DNA from: Firmicutes bacterium UBA7510
GTDB taxonomy: Bacteria; Bacillota; Clostridia; Tissierellales; Sedimentibacteraceae
DNA: 64,000 nt
Direction of reading: 5' to 3'
Assembly (NCBI GenBank): GCA_002479485.1
Contig: DLNM01000039.1
Location: forward strand, 17,494 to 81,493
The notes beneath the pieces were generated by a model. The model worked only from the letters and a program-made list of their open reading frames with translations. It was not told the DNA's origin and made no database searches. Both the position numbers and the translations under genes were made by a program. Positions 44,690-53,683 of the stretch are shown piece by piece. Positions within the stretch are counted from its first letter, which is position 1, and the number at the start of each line of letters is the position of its first letter.

Positions 44690-46663
44690 TTATCTTACTA
44701 TTTTATAGTAGGTTTTTGCGGTTAAGGTATATACTATAGCATAGAAAATTGTAAATATTAAGATTGACGCTACAGTACATATTGCAAATAAATTAGTATT
44801 TGTCAAATTGATTATTGCCAAAACCCTAGTAATTATAGGGAAAGCAAATGCTATATGAATTGCTGCTGTAATTATTGGCAAGAAAAATACAGTTAGTACT
44901 TGAGATCTTATAGAACCTTTTATCTCACTATGACTCATTCCAACTTTTTGCATTATCTCAAATCGTTCTTTATCGTCATACCCCTCAGATATTTGCTTAT
45001 AGTACATTATTAATACAGTAGCCATGATAAATAGTAATCCTAAGAATATACCTAAGAAAAACAACCCACCATAAATTCCATAGAATTCTTCCTTAGCTCC
45101 TGCTGATGAATCTATATAATAGGTTAAATTTTCTTGATTAAGTCTTTCTACCAAATCATTATATACTGCCATATTTTCTTCTTGATTCGCATCCAAATCG
45201 AATCCTAAATAATATTCCATATTTGTCTCGAATCTTTTATCTACTTTGTTAACTTCAACTAATAAATTATCCATCATGTTCATATCATTAGTAATTATAT
45301 AATGACTACTTAGAACATTCATTCCAGAACTACCATCATTAAAAAATTCCTGTAAATGCTCTTTTATACTATATTCTTTTCCTAATATATTAACACTATC
45401 ACCTATAAAAGCATCACGATTTGAATACATTAACACTTCATTATCCTTTAATTCGATCTTATCATCAATTAAATCATTATAGTCCTCAAGTGGTACAACA
45501 TATATAAGTCTAGAATTATTATATGAACTTTCATCTGTTAATATAATCTCGCTTTTATCAATTTTAGAGCTAAAAGAAATAAATCTATAATCAACTTTAT
45601 TTTTTAATTCTAAATTGTGTTTTTCTAACGTTTCATCTATTACCTTATTATAACTTTCCTTAATACCTGTTTCGTATACACGACAAGTTAACATAATATT
45701 TCTAGGATAACGAGATCTAACTATGTCCTCCATGCCTATATATAAAGATACTGTAGATGATATCATAACTAAAACCATAGTTGATAAAATACATATATTA
45801 GCAAGGCCAGCAGCATTTTGCTTCATACGATATATCATACCGGATACACTTATGAAATGCTTTGTTTTGTAATAATATTTTTTATTTTTTCTAAGAATTT
45901 TTAAAATCATTATACTTCCAGCAGTAAATAGGCAAAATGTGCCTATGATAACCAATATAACAGCTACAAAAAACATATACATAGCAGCAATAGGATCCTT
46001 AGTAGAAATTGCTATATAATAACCTGCACCCAAAGAAATAAATCCAATTAATGAAAGTAACCATTTAGTTTTAGGTTCTTTTTCCCCTGTTTGACCACCT
46101 TTTAATAATTCAATAGGCTTTGAAAGATGAATTTGTCTTAAATTATTTAACAATATTGCGATAAATATTATTCCAAATAAAATAAGCGTAGCGTTTATTG
46201 CTCTAAAGGATACGCTAAATCCAAATTTAACGTCAAATTGTAATATCTTTAGAAGAATAAGTAAAACTAGTTTAGAAAATAATATTCCAAATAATATTCC
46301 AAAGATTAAGGTTCCAATAGCAATAAAAAATGTTTCATAAAACATTATTCTAGAAATATGCTTTTTCTCCATGCCTAAAATATTGAATAAACCGAATTCT
46401 TTTTTCCTACGTTTCATTAAAAAGCTATTTGTATACAGCAAAAATATAGCTGCAAATATTGCTATTACACCAGTTCCCAATATAAGCATTTGCTGAGTAT
46501 ACATTCCACCGTACATACTTTTAAGTGCATCATCAACAGAAAGTGCATATAGTATATAATACATCATAATTGTACCTATACAAGTTAATATATAGGGTAT
46601 ATAGGTTTTAGAGTTGTTTCTTATATTTGTAATTGCTAACTTAGGGTAAAAAAACCTACTCAT
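44690..46663 (-). CDS. BceB-type ABC permease (FtsX-like)
   Basis: This large permease (657 residues) has ten hydrophobic segments and a wide extracytoplasmic domain between helices seven and eight (about 320-530), the BceB layout. Such proteins sense and remove antimicrobial peptides from lipid II-cycle intermediates, with a matching ATPase and two-component system. The ATG at 46663 has a GGTGG site and overlaps the ATPase end; a start at 46684 is less likely. Confidence 0.92.
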   Translation of the reverse strand: MSRFFYPKLAITNIRNNSKTYIPYILTCIGTIMMYYILYALSVDDALKSMYGGMYTQQMLILGTGVIAIFAAIFLLYTNSFLMKRRKKEFGLFNILGMEKKHISRIMFYETFFIAIGTLIFGILFGILFSKLVLLILLKILQFDVKFGFSVSFRAINATLILFGIIFIAILLNNLRQIHLSKPIELLKGGQTGEKEPKTKWLLSLIGFISLGAGYYIAISTKDPIAAMYMFFVAVILVIIGTFCLFTAGSIMILKILRKNKKYYYKTKHFISVSGMIYRMKQNAAGLANICILSTMVLVMISSTVSLYIGMEDIVRSRYPRNIMLTCRVYETGIKESYNKVIDETLEKHNLELKNKVDYRFISFSSKIDKSEIILTDESSYNNSRLIYVVPLEDYNDLIDDKIELKDNEVLMYSNRDAFIGDSVNILGKEYSIKEHLQEFFNDGSSGMNVLSSHYIITNDMNMMDNLLVEVNKVDKRFETNMEYYLGFDLDANQEENMAVYNDLVERLNQENLTYYIDSSAGAKEEFYGIYGGLFFLGIFLGLLFIMATVLIMYYKQISEGYDDKERFEIMQKVGMSHSEIKGSIRSQVLTVFFLPIITAAIHIAFAFPIITRVLAIINLTNTNLFAICTVASILIFTIFYAIVYTLTAKTYYKIVR

Positions 46664-47423
46664 TTCTTCCACCACCTGTTGCAATCATAGTAAGTGTGTC
46701 AGAAATCTTTTGGTACATCTCTTCATTATTCATTGAACCTTTATATAATTGATGGAATACCTCGCCATCTTTAATAAACAGCACCCTCTTAGCATGGCTT
46801 GCAGCCTTTGTACTATGTGTAACCATAAGTATTGTTTGTCCATTTGCATTAATCTTGCCAAATATTTTTAATAGCTCATCTGTCGCTCTAGAGTCAAGTG
46901 CACCAGTTGGTTCATCTGCAAGTATTAGCTGTGGATTTGTTATAAGCGCTCTAGCAACAGCTGTTCTTTGCTTTTGTCCTCCTGATACCTCATATGGATA
47001 TTTTAATAAAATATCATTTATACCTAAGCTTTTAGCTATAGGTTGTAACCTATCCTTCATTTCATCATATGATTTACCTGCTAATACTAATGGTAAAAAG
47101 ATATTGTCTTGAATTGAAAAAGTATCAAGCAAATTAAAGTCTTGGAACACAAAGCCTAAATTATCGCGACGAAATGCTGAAATTTCTTTTTCTTTAATTG
47201 ACACAATGCTATTTCCGTTAAGCAAAACCTCGCCACTTGTAGGTTTATCAAGTGATGCTAGAATATTTAAAAGTGTTGTTTTTCCTGAACCTGATTCACC
47301 CATTATAGCTACATATTCACCTTTTTCAACCGAAAAAGATACATTTGATAAAGCTTGTACTTGATTTCCCCCAAAACGTGTAGTATATATTTTCTTTAAA
47401 TTATTAACCTCTAATAGTGACAT
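46656..47423 (-). CDS. BceA-type ABC ATPase
   Basis: The 255 residues have a Walker A (GESGSGKTT), signature (VSGGQKQRTAVARAL), Walker B (ILADEPTGALDS) and switch His (VTHST). This matches the ATPases of bacitracin/antimicrobial-peptide exporters and pairs with the permease just downstream. The overlap with the permease start suggests coupled translation. Confidence 0.94.
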   Translation of the reverse strand: MSLLEVNNLKKIYTTRFGGNQVQALSNVSFSVEKGEYVAIMGESGSGKTTLLNILASLDKPTSGEVLLNGNSIVSIKEKEISAFRRDNLGFVFQDFNLLDTFSIQDNIFLPLVLAGKSYDEMKDRLQPIAKSLGINDILLKYPYEVSGGQKQRTAVARALITNPQLILADEPTGALDSRATDELLKIFGKINANGQTILMVTHSTKAASHAKRVLFIKDGEVFHQLYKGSMNNEEMYQKISDTLTMIATGGGRNE

Positions 47424-47530
47424 ATTAGTTCCTCCAATTTATTTTTCTAGCACTATTATAAGAAATAAAGAAATGTCTTGCCATAGCTTTAGCTTACATT
47501 TCCCGCGCATAAACTTACAATATTGAAAGG

Positions 47531-48538
47531 TTATTCAATTTCTATATCAATCATATCTAATCCAATTTTAACCTTTGTTCCTTTGCCAAGAGTAGATTCT
47601 ATTGATATAGTATGAGATAGCTTCTTAACAATCTTCTTACATAGAAACAATCCTATACCAGTAGATTTTTTATCAGCACGTCCATTGTAACCTGTAAAAC
47701 CTTTTTCAAAAACACGAGGTAAATCTTCCTCCTGTATTCCTATGCCAGTATCCTCTATAACTAGAGTTTCAGGTAAATCTTTATCCATATATATAGATAT
47801 TGAGCCAGTAGAAGTGTACTTTAGCGAGTTGGATAGTATTTGTTCAATAATAAAAACCAGCCATTTTTCGTCAGTTATAACACCACAATTTAAATCCTCA
47901 TAATTAAGCTTGATTTTTTTACGAATAAATGACTTTGCATATTTTTTAATAGCTTGCTTTACTATATAATCAAGTGAATATCTTCTGATAACTAAATCAG
48001 AGGATTCACTTTCCATCCTTAAATATTGTAATACCATTTCAACATATTGTTCTATTCTAAACAGCTGTTCCAATAGCTCCTCGTTAACCTGAGATTCCTC
48101 AGACTGAAGTATTAGTCTCATTGCAGCAATTGGCGTTTTAATTTGATGTGCCCATAAGGTATAGTAATCTATCATATTGCTAAGAGAATTATCTTTCTCA
48201 TATATAACAGTCATTTTACTTTCATGGAGGATTCTTAAAAGTTCTTGATAATCCTTTTCAATTCGGCTCATTGGTTCTGGAAAATCTGGCAAGCTTATTG
48301 TTATAATCTTTTTTAAACGTTCAAGCTCTTTATGCTTTTTATAGTAGGAAAAAAATCTAAAAAAGCCTATTATCATTATTGCAAAAATACTAAGCATAGA
48401 AGCGTACAAAACAGCTTCTACAGGTAAATTATATAAAGAAAATACAATAGCAAATATAATAACTCCAATAATCAATGCTATAATAATAGAAACATGTCTT
48501 TTTATATATGAAAATAAAATACTTATAAAATTCAACAT
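47531..48538 (-). CDS. BceS-type intramembrane-sensing histidine kinase
   Basis: The 335 residues have two membrane helices (about 16-34 and 43-61) with almost no loop between them, then HisKA with His131 (WAHQIKTPI) and an ATPase domain (NSLKYTS, DTGIGIQ, STGIGLF). Kinases of this type do not bind ligand directly; they sense the flux of the BceAB-type transporter. The stop of the regulator gene directly precedes its ATG. Confidence 0.92.
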   Translation of the reverse strand: MLNFISILFSYIKRHVSIIIALIIGVIIFAIVFSLYNLPVEAVLYASMLSIFAIMIIGFFRFFSYYKKHKELERLKKIITISLPDFPEPMSRIEKDYQELLRILHESKMTVIYEKDNSLSNMIDYYTLWAHQIKTPIAAMRLILQSEESQVNEELLEQLFRIEQYVEMVLQYLRMESESSDLVIRRYSLDYIVKQAIKKYAKSFIRKKIKLNYEDLNCGVITDEKWLVFIIEQILSNSLKYTSTGSISIYMDKDLPETLVIEDTGIGIQEEDLPRVFEKGFTGYNGRADKKSTGIGLFLCKKIVKKLSHTISIESTLGKGTKVKIGLDMIDIEIE

Positions 48539-49210
48539 TTATTCTACCAAATATCCTATTCCCTTTCTTGTCTTTATAAAATCATTTAGACCTACATCCT
48601 CTAGTTTTTTACGAAGTCTTGTAACATTAACAGTCAATGTATTATCATCTATAAAACTTTCGCTTTCCCAAAGTCTTTCCATTATTTTGTCTCTAGATAC
48701 CACCTTGCCTACATTTTCCAAAACTAGCTGCAAAATTTTATATTCATTTTTAGTTAGTTCAACCTTATTGTCTTCATATGATAGTGTAGTATCGTTTAAA
48801 TTTAATATAGCACCATTATGCTCTATCACATTCATTTGACCTTGGAATGAATAAGTACGTCTAATTAAAGCCTGCACTTTAGCTGTTAATACATTTAGGT
48901 CAAAGGGTTTTGCTATAAAATCATCTCCGCCCATATTCATAGCCATAACAATGTTCATATTATCAGCAGCTGAGGAAATAAATATAACAGGAGTGCTTGT
49001 TACTTTTCTTATTTCACTGCACCAATAAAATCCATTAAAAAATGGTAACATTATATCCAGCAAAATTAAATGTGGTTTAGCTTCAATAACCTGTTCTTTA
49101 ATGTTTTTAAAGTCAGTTACACATTCTACATGATATTCCCACTTAATCAGATGTTCCTTCAGTGTATTGGCAATTGTCATATCATCTTCTATTATTAAAA
49201 TATTATACAT
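48539..49210 (-). CDS. BceR-type response regulator
   Basis: The 223 residues from the ATG at 49210 (GGAGG upstream) contain a receiver domain with Asp9-Asp10 and phospho-accepting Asp52 (LLDIMLP) and an OmpR-type winged helix (DDNTLTVNVTRLRKKL). An in-frame start at 49222 overlaps the ribosome site. It should activate the BceAB-like genes downstream. The order regulator-kinase-ATPase-permease on one strand is the standard module. Confidence 0.93.
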   Translation of the reverse strand: MYNILIIEDDMTIANTLKEHLIKWEYHVECVTDFKNIKEQVIEAKPHLILLDIMLPFFNGFYWCSEIRKVTSTPVIFISSAADNMNIVMAMNMGGDDFIAKPFDLNVLTAKVQALIRRTYSFQGQMNVIEHNGAILNLNDTTLSYEDNKVELTKNEYKILQLVLENVGKVVSRDKIMERLWESESFIDDNTLTVNVTRLRKKLEDVGLNDFIKTRKGIGYLVE

Positions 49211-49232
49211 AATAGCCTCCATAAGAAGTTAT

Positions 49233-49952
49233 TTATTTTATGATATTATTATCAAAAAACAGACTTTTCAATTCTTTTCTTTTAGATTGACTAATTGGTA
49301 AATTATCTGAATTTGACATAGTCAACTCATTGTATCTTAATTTTATGATATGGTTATAATTAACTAGAAAAGCTCTGTGTATACAAATAAAATTAAATTT
49401 TTCAAGTTCAACAAATACATCTTTCAAATTTCCATAAAAAATATCCTTTGTATTATTAGTTACTATCCTTAGTTTACGACCGATACTCTCAAAATATAAT
49501 ATTTTATTAACCTCTATTTTAAATATTTCTCTGTCATTTTTATAAGTAAAGCTATTTGTTTTGTCTTTAAAAATTTTAATCCACCTATCAATTATTTCTT
49601 CTACATTATTTTCACTAAAAGGTTTTATCAAAAAACCAAAAGGGATGCAAGAAAACAGCTCCATAGCATGATAGCTATAGGCTGAAACGTATACAATTTG
49701 AGTTGAAAGGATTTTTAATTCTGTTCGTATTTTTTCCCCAATTTTTATGCCATTTAATTTGTCAAGATGGATATCTAAAAAAATAATATCATAATATATG
49801 TCATTTTTTTCAATATCATCTATAAGACTCTCCCCACTAAAATATGTATTTATATTTGCTGTCTTAAATATTTTCTTGCAATGATCTGAAATAATTTTTT
49901 CAACATAAAAACAAATCTGTGGATTATCATCACATATCGCAATATTTATCAT
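49233..49952 (-). CDS. LytTR-type response regulator (intact)
   Basis: The protein (239 residues from the ATG at 49952, GGGAG upstream) has a receiver with Asp8-Asp9, phospho-accepting Asp60 (FLDIHLDKLNG) and Lys (LIKPF), then a LytTR DNA-binding domain (IHRAFLVNYNHI). All key residues are present, unlike the related regulator at 6513-7259. No partner kinase lies beside it. A long AT palindrome (49966-49997) lies upstream. It sits between the Bce module and the Cys-rich exported protein. Confidence 0.88.
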   Translation of the reverse strand: MINIAICDDNPQICFYVEKIISDHCKKIFKTANINTYFSGESLIDDIEKNDIYYDIIFLDIHLDKLNGIKIGEKIRTELKILSTQIVYVSAYSYHAMELFSCIPFGFLIKPFSENNVEEIIDRWIKIFKDKTNSFTYKNDREIFKIEVNKILYFESIGRKLRIVTNNTKDIFYGNLKDVFVELEKFNFICIHRAFLVNYNHIIKLRYNELTMSNSDNLPISQSKRKELKSLFFDNNIIK

Positions 49953-50092
49953 AATATACTCCCAATATAATATAATATAATATATCATATATTATATTAT
50001 AACAATTTTCAACTTAATTTACATAATACAGAGGAAAATCAAGTATGAATTATATTAATTTTGTCATAACTATTCATTTATTATAAGCATAA

Positions 50093-50128
50093 AAAAGATA
50101 TTGGATGTTATAATATCCAATATCTTTT
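50093..50128 (-). terminator. Terminator of the Cys-rich protein gene
   Basis: AAAAGATATTGGAT (50093-50106) pairs perfectly with ATCCAATATCTTTT (50115-50128). The stem is 25 bases after the minus-strand stop codon. Confidence 0.85.
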
Positions 50129-50152
50129 GTTGATATATATTAACTATAATAT

Positions 50153-50491
50153 TTATCTGCTACCGCCATAACATACCCATTTTGTTTCATAGGTTGTATT
50201 TGAATATCCGAAGCTACATGTATTGCAACTTGTTGTTTTTGTAACAGCTCTCTCAAATAAATAATCTAAACCATATGGAAAATGTGTACAGGTTCTGCTT
50301 GTTCCTGTATTGTACCAAGTTCCATAAGAAGTGGAGCTAAATAAAAGACCACTACAATTATCATTTGGACAAGGATACGCTCTATATGTACCAATTTCTT
50401 TATCGTTATCTACATTTTCAACTCCGTATGCCATACCCATATTTAAAACTAATAAACATAATACAAATATTGATAGTATCTTTTTAAACAT
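50153..50491 (-). CDS. Small exported Cys-rich protein
   Basis: The 112 residues start with a signal peptide (about 1-22, MFKKILSIFVLCLLVLNM...AYG). The mature part of about 90 residues is rich in Thr, Tyr, Ser and Cys. Six Cys are spaced C-x4-C, C, C-x2-C and C, suggesting disulphides or a metal knuckle. I recognise no family. The ATG at 50491 has GGAGG upstream, and the gene is alone between a LytTR regulator and the ATP synthase operon. A secreted peptide or surface protein are both possible. Confidence 0.6.
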   Translation of the reverse strand: MFKKILSIFVLCLLVLNMGMAYGVENVDNDKEIGTYRAYPCPNDNCSGLLFSSTSYGTWYNTGTSRTCTHFPYGLDYLFERAVTKTTSCNTCSFGYSNTTYETKWVCYGGSR

Positions 50492-50814
50492 AAATTTTTC
50501 CTCCATAAGTTTTATAATTTTTTAATATTTTTTTAAAATTTTAAATCTATAAAAGTCAGAAAAATTTAATTTTCAATGGATTCACTTCCTTTCGTTTATT
50601 TTTTTATTAATTAAATAAATTAACAAACTTAATATCATAGCGCTTCCAAATCTCTAAGGTTACTAAATTATTATTTGTAATATTAGGAAAATTTTTATTT
50701 TCAGTACCGTCACAATAGCATAAAAATATGATTTTGTACTAAAAATGTAATGAATTATATGTTTTGATGTCATAAAACAAAATAAGACGACTAAATAAGC
50801 CGTCCTATTTTTCA
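50492..50814. other. Intergenic region downstream of the ATP synthase operon
   Basis: This 323-bp AT-rich spacer holds the atpC terminator (50779-50811) and the upstream region of the Cys-rich protein gene. I saw no other gene or strong structure. Confidence 0.55.
50779..50811 (-). terminator. Terminator of the ATP synthase operon
   Basis: AAAATAAGACG (50779-50789) pairs with CGTCCTATTTT (50801-50811) with one mismatch, directly after the atpC stop codon. Confidence 0.7.
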
Positions 50815-51222
50815 TTATTTTAATTTTGCTGTATCAATTCTTTGTATAGCTTTTTTAAGTGCAATTTCTGCTCTTACAAAGTCAATTCCATCCTGCTTCG
50901 ATTCAAGACGTTTTTTCGCTCTATCTCTTGCGGCCTCTGCTCTTTTTATGTCTATTTGGTCAGCCCATTCTGCAGTATCAGTTAGAATAGTAAGCTTTTC
51001 TCGGTCTACTTTAATATATCCCTGTGATAATACAGCATATCTATCCTTGTCATTATGAACAACCTTCATTTTACCGATACCAAGTGGCGATACGTATGGT
51101 TCATGATTTTTTAGTATACATACGTCTCCGGTAGATGTTCTTACAACAACTCTGTCTGCATTTCCTGAATAAAATACATGTTCAGGTGTAACTATTTCAA
51201 GCAAAAATTCTTTTTCTGCCAT
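50815..51222 (-). CDS. atpC: ATP synthase epsilon subunit
   Basis: The 135 residues have the N-terminal beta sandwich (FLLEIVTPEHVFYSGNAD) and a C-terminal two-helix region with RAKKRLESK. Epsilon is a rotor and inhibitory subunit of F1. It is the last gene of the atpZ-atpI-atpB-atpE-atpF-atpH-atpA-atpG-atpD-atpC operon. Confidence 0.96.
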   Translation of the reverse strand: MAEKEFLLEIVTPEHVFYSGNADRVVVRTSTGDVCILKNHEPYVSPLGIGKMKVVHNDKDRYAVLSQGYIKVDREKLTILTDTAEWADQIDIKRAEAARDRAKKRLESKQDGIDFVRAEIALKKAIQRIDTAKLK

Positions 51223-51237
51223 AATAACACCCCTTTT

Positions 51238-52644
51238 CTAGTTTCCTTCCCTCATTTTGTTTGCTTTTTCAACAACTTGTTCAATAGTACCAGCAAACAT
51301 AAAGGCTTGCTCTGGCAGGTCATCATATTTTCCTTCTAATATTTCAGAGAAACCTCTTATAGTTTCTTTTAGAGGAACATACTGGCCTTTCATACCTGTA
51401 AATTGTTCAGCAACTGTAAATGGTTGAGAAAGAAATCTTTGTATTCTTCTTGCTCTTGTTACAACTAATTTATCATCATCTGATAATTCATCCATACCAA
51501 GTATAGCAATTATGTCTAAAAGCTCATTGTATTTTTGTAATACCTCTTGCACTCCACGTGCTACTCTATAGTGTTCTTCACCTATAATTTGTGGGTCAAG
51601 GATTCTTGATGATGAATCAAGAGGATCAACTGCTGGATAAATACCCATTTCTGTAATCTTTCTTGATAAAACTGTCGTAGCATCAAGGTGAGCAAATGTT
51701 GTAGCTGGTGCTGGGTCTGTTAAGTCGTCTGCTGGTACATAAACCGCTTGAACTGAAGTAATAGAACCTTTTTTAGTAGAGGTAATTCTCTCTTGTAATT
51801 GACCCATTTCAGTTGCAAGTGTTGGTTGATATCCAACGGCACTTGGCATACGGCCAAGAAGTGCTGAAACCTCAGAGCCCGCTTGTGTAAATCTAAATAT
51901 ATTATCTATAAATAGTAATACGTCTTGTTCTTCTTCATCTCTAAAGTGCTCTGCCATAGTAAGTCCAGTAAGAGCAACTCTCATTCTTGCTCCTGGTGGC
52001 TCGTTCATTTGACCGAAAACCATTGTAGTTTTATCAATAACACCTGATTCAATCATTTCGTGATAAAGGTCATTACCCTCTCTTGTTCTTTCTCCAACAC
52101 CTGCAAATACAGAAAGGCCTCCGTGTTCAGTAGCAATGTTGTTGATAAGTTCTTGTATAAGTACTGTTTTACCAACTCCAGCACCACCAAATAGGCCAAT
52201 TTTTCCACCCTTTGAATAAGGACACATTAGGTCAACAACTTTTATACCTGTTTCGAATATTTCAGTTGTTGTTTGCTGTTCTTCAAAAGATGGTGCTTGC
52301 CTATGTATAGACGCCTTTTGAACATGATCTAAAGAACCTTTATTGTCTATTGTATGACCTGTAACGTTAAACAATCTTCCTAGCGTTTCACGTCCTACTG
52401 GTACTCTTATTGGTGCTCCTGTATCAACTGCTTCCATACCTCTAACAAATCCATCTGTAGAGTCCATTGATATACATCTTACAGAATCGTCTCCAATATG
52501 TTGAGCGGCTTCTACTATAATTGTTTTACCATTTAGCTTAATTTCTATAGCATTTAACAAGTTTGGTAGAAATCCTTGTTCAAACTCTATGTCTACTACG
52601 GGACCTATAATTTGCTTTATTCTTCCAATGTTTTTTTCCGCCAA
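51238..52644 (-). CDS. atpD: ATP synthase beta subunit
   Basis: The 468 residues contain the catalytic Walker A GGAGVGKT, the DELSEED-like loop as MDELSDDD, and GERTREGNDLYHEM. This is the catalytic subunit of the F1 sector. It follows atpG by 68 bp. Confidence 0.98.
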   Translation of the reverse strand: MAEKNIGRIKQIIGPVVDIEFEQGFLPNLLNAIEIKLNGKTIIVEAAQHIGDDSVRCISMDSTDGFVRGMEAVDTGAPIRVPVGRETLGRLFNVTGHTIDNKGSLDHVQKASIHRQAPSFEEQQTTTEIFETGIKVVDLMCPYSKGGKIGLFGGAGVGKTVLIQELINNIATEHGGLSVFAGVGERTREGNDLYHEMIESGVIDKTTMVFGQMNEPPGARMRVALTGLTMAEHFRDEEEQDVLLFIDNIFRFTQAGSEVSALLGRMPSAVGYQPTLATEMGQLQERITSTKKGSITSVQAVYVPADDLTDPAPATTFAHLDATTVLSRKITEMGIYPAVDPLDSSSRILDPQIIGEEHYRVARGVQEVLQKYNELLDIIAILGMDELSDDDKLVVTRARRIQRFLSQPFTVAEQFTGMKGQYVPLKETIRGFSEILEGKYDDLPEQAFMFAGTIEQVVEKANKMREGN

Positions 52645-52712
52645 GAATATTCACATCCTTTCAATTGTAATTTAGTACAATTTTTGTACTTTAGTACGGT
52701 TTTATAATGTAT

Positions 52713-53579
52713 TTAAGAAAGTGCTTCTGCACCACTAACTATTTCTGATATTTCTTGAGTTATTGCAGCCTGTCTTGCTCTGTTTTTAACTAGTTCAAGA
52801 GATTTTATCATTTCATCTGCATTATCAGTTGCATTTTCCATAGCTAATCTTCTTGAGCCTGATTCACTAGCTGAAGCCTCGATCATAGCTCCATATATAG
52901 TACTACCTATATATTTTGGTATTAAATAATCCAAAACTGCCTCTTCTGATGGCTCAAATCTTGTTAATGATCTATAACCTTTATTATCCAAAGATATTTC
53001 TTTTTCTTCAAATGTTGCTGGTAATAATGTTATTATTTCTGGAACATATGAAATTGTACTCTTAAACTGAGTATAAACAATTTTTATTTCGTCAACTTCG
53101 CCTGTTCTATAAAGGTCTATTGCTTTTTCTCCTATGTGCCTTGCATCTGAAGCTTCAGGGGTTTCAGATATTCCTGTCAAACTTTCTATGACATTGTATC
53201 CTCTTCTTCTAAAGTAATCTCTTCCTTTAACTCCCACTGTTATAATTTTAGCAGCTTCTTTATCCTTAATTTCATTTTGCAATAGCTTATTAACATTTGC
53301 ATTATATCCGCCTGCAAGCCCCTTATCTGATGTTATCAATATATAAAGAGTATTGTTAACCTCTCTTTTTTCTAGGAAAGGATGCTTAATACCTTTTGCA
53401 TTAGCTAACACATCTTTTATACTTTCTAATACAGTTTCAAAATATGGCTTTGATTTATCAAGTCTAACTCTAGCTCTTTTAAGCTTAGATGTAGAAACAA
53501 GCTCCATAGCCTTTGTTATTTGCATTGTACTGTTAACACTTTTTATACGTCTTTTTATATCATTTAATCCTTGAGGCAT
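52713..53579 (-). CDS. atpG: ATP synthase gamma subunit
   Basis: The 288 residues begin MPQGLNDIKRRIKSVNSTMQITKAMELV and end with the matching long C-terminal helix (RQAAITQEISEIVSGAEAL). It is the central rotor shaft. It is preceded by 100 bases carrying three hairpins. Confidence 0.97.
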   Translation of the reverse strand: MPQGLNDIKRRIKSVNSTMQITKAMELVSTSKLKRARVRLDKSKPYFETVLESIKDVLANAKGIKHPFLEKREVNNTLYILITSDKGLAGGYNANVNKLLQNEIKDKEAAKIITVGVKGRDYFRRRGYNVIESLTGISETPEASDARHIGEKAIDLYRTGEVDEIKIVYTQFKSTISYVPEIITLLPATFEEKEISLDNKGYRSLTRFEPSEEAVLDYLIPKYIGSTIYGAMIEASASESGSRRLAMENATDNADEMIKSLELVKNRARQAAITQEISEIVSGAEALS

Positions 53580-53593
53580 ATTTTCCTCCCATT

Positions 53594-53674
53594 ACGCCAC
53601 TTCGTGGCGTCACAAAATTTAATGAAAAATCGTTTCTTTGATTTTTCCATAGAGTGAAATGTTTTTTTCACTCT
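53594..53674 (-). repeat. Array of three hairpins between atpA and atpG
   Basis: In 80 bases there are ACGCCAC-TTC-GTGGCGT (53594-53610), GAAAAATC...GATTTTTC (53624-53647) and AGAGTGAAA...TTTCACTCT (53651-53674). The first and third share sequence with the yycH-yycI spacer. The other short gaps of this operon have no such structure. Confidence 0.7.
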
Positions 53675-53683
53675 TTACACCTC

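Noticed and set aside
49966..49997. Long AT palindrome upstream of the LytTR gene as a LytTR binding site
   Set aside because: It is built only of A and T runs and lacks the known LytTR box pattern; noted only as a possible AT-rich promoter element.
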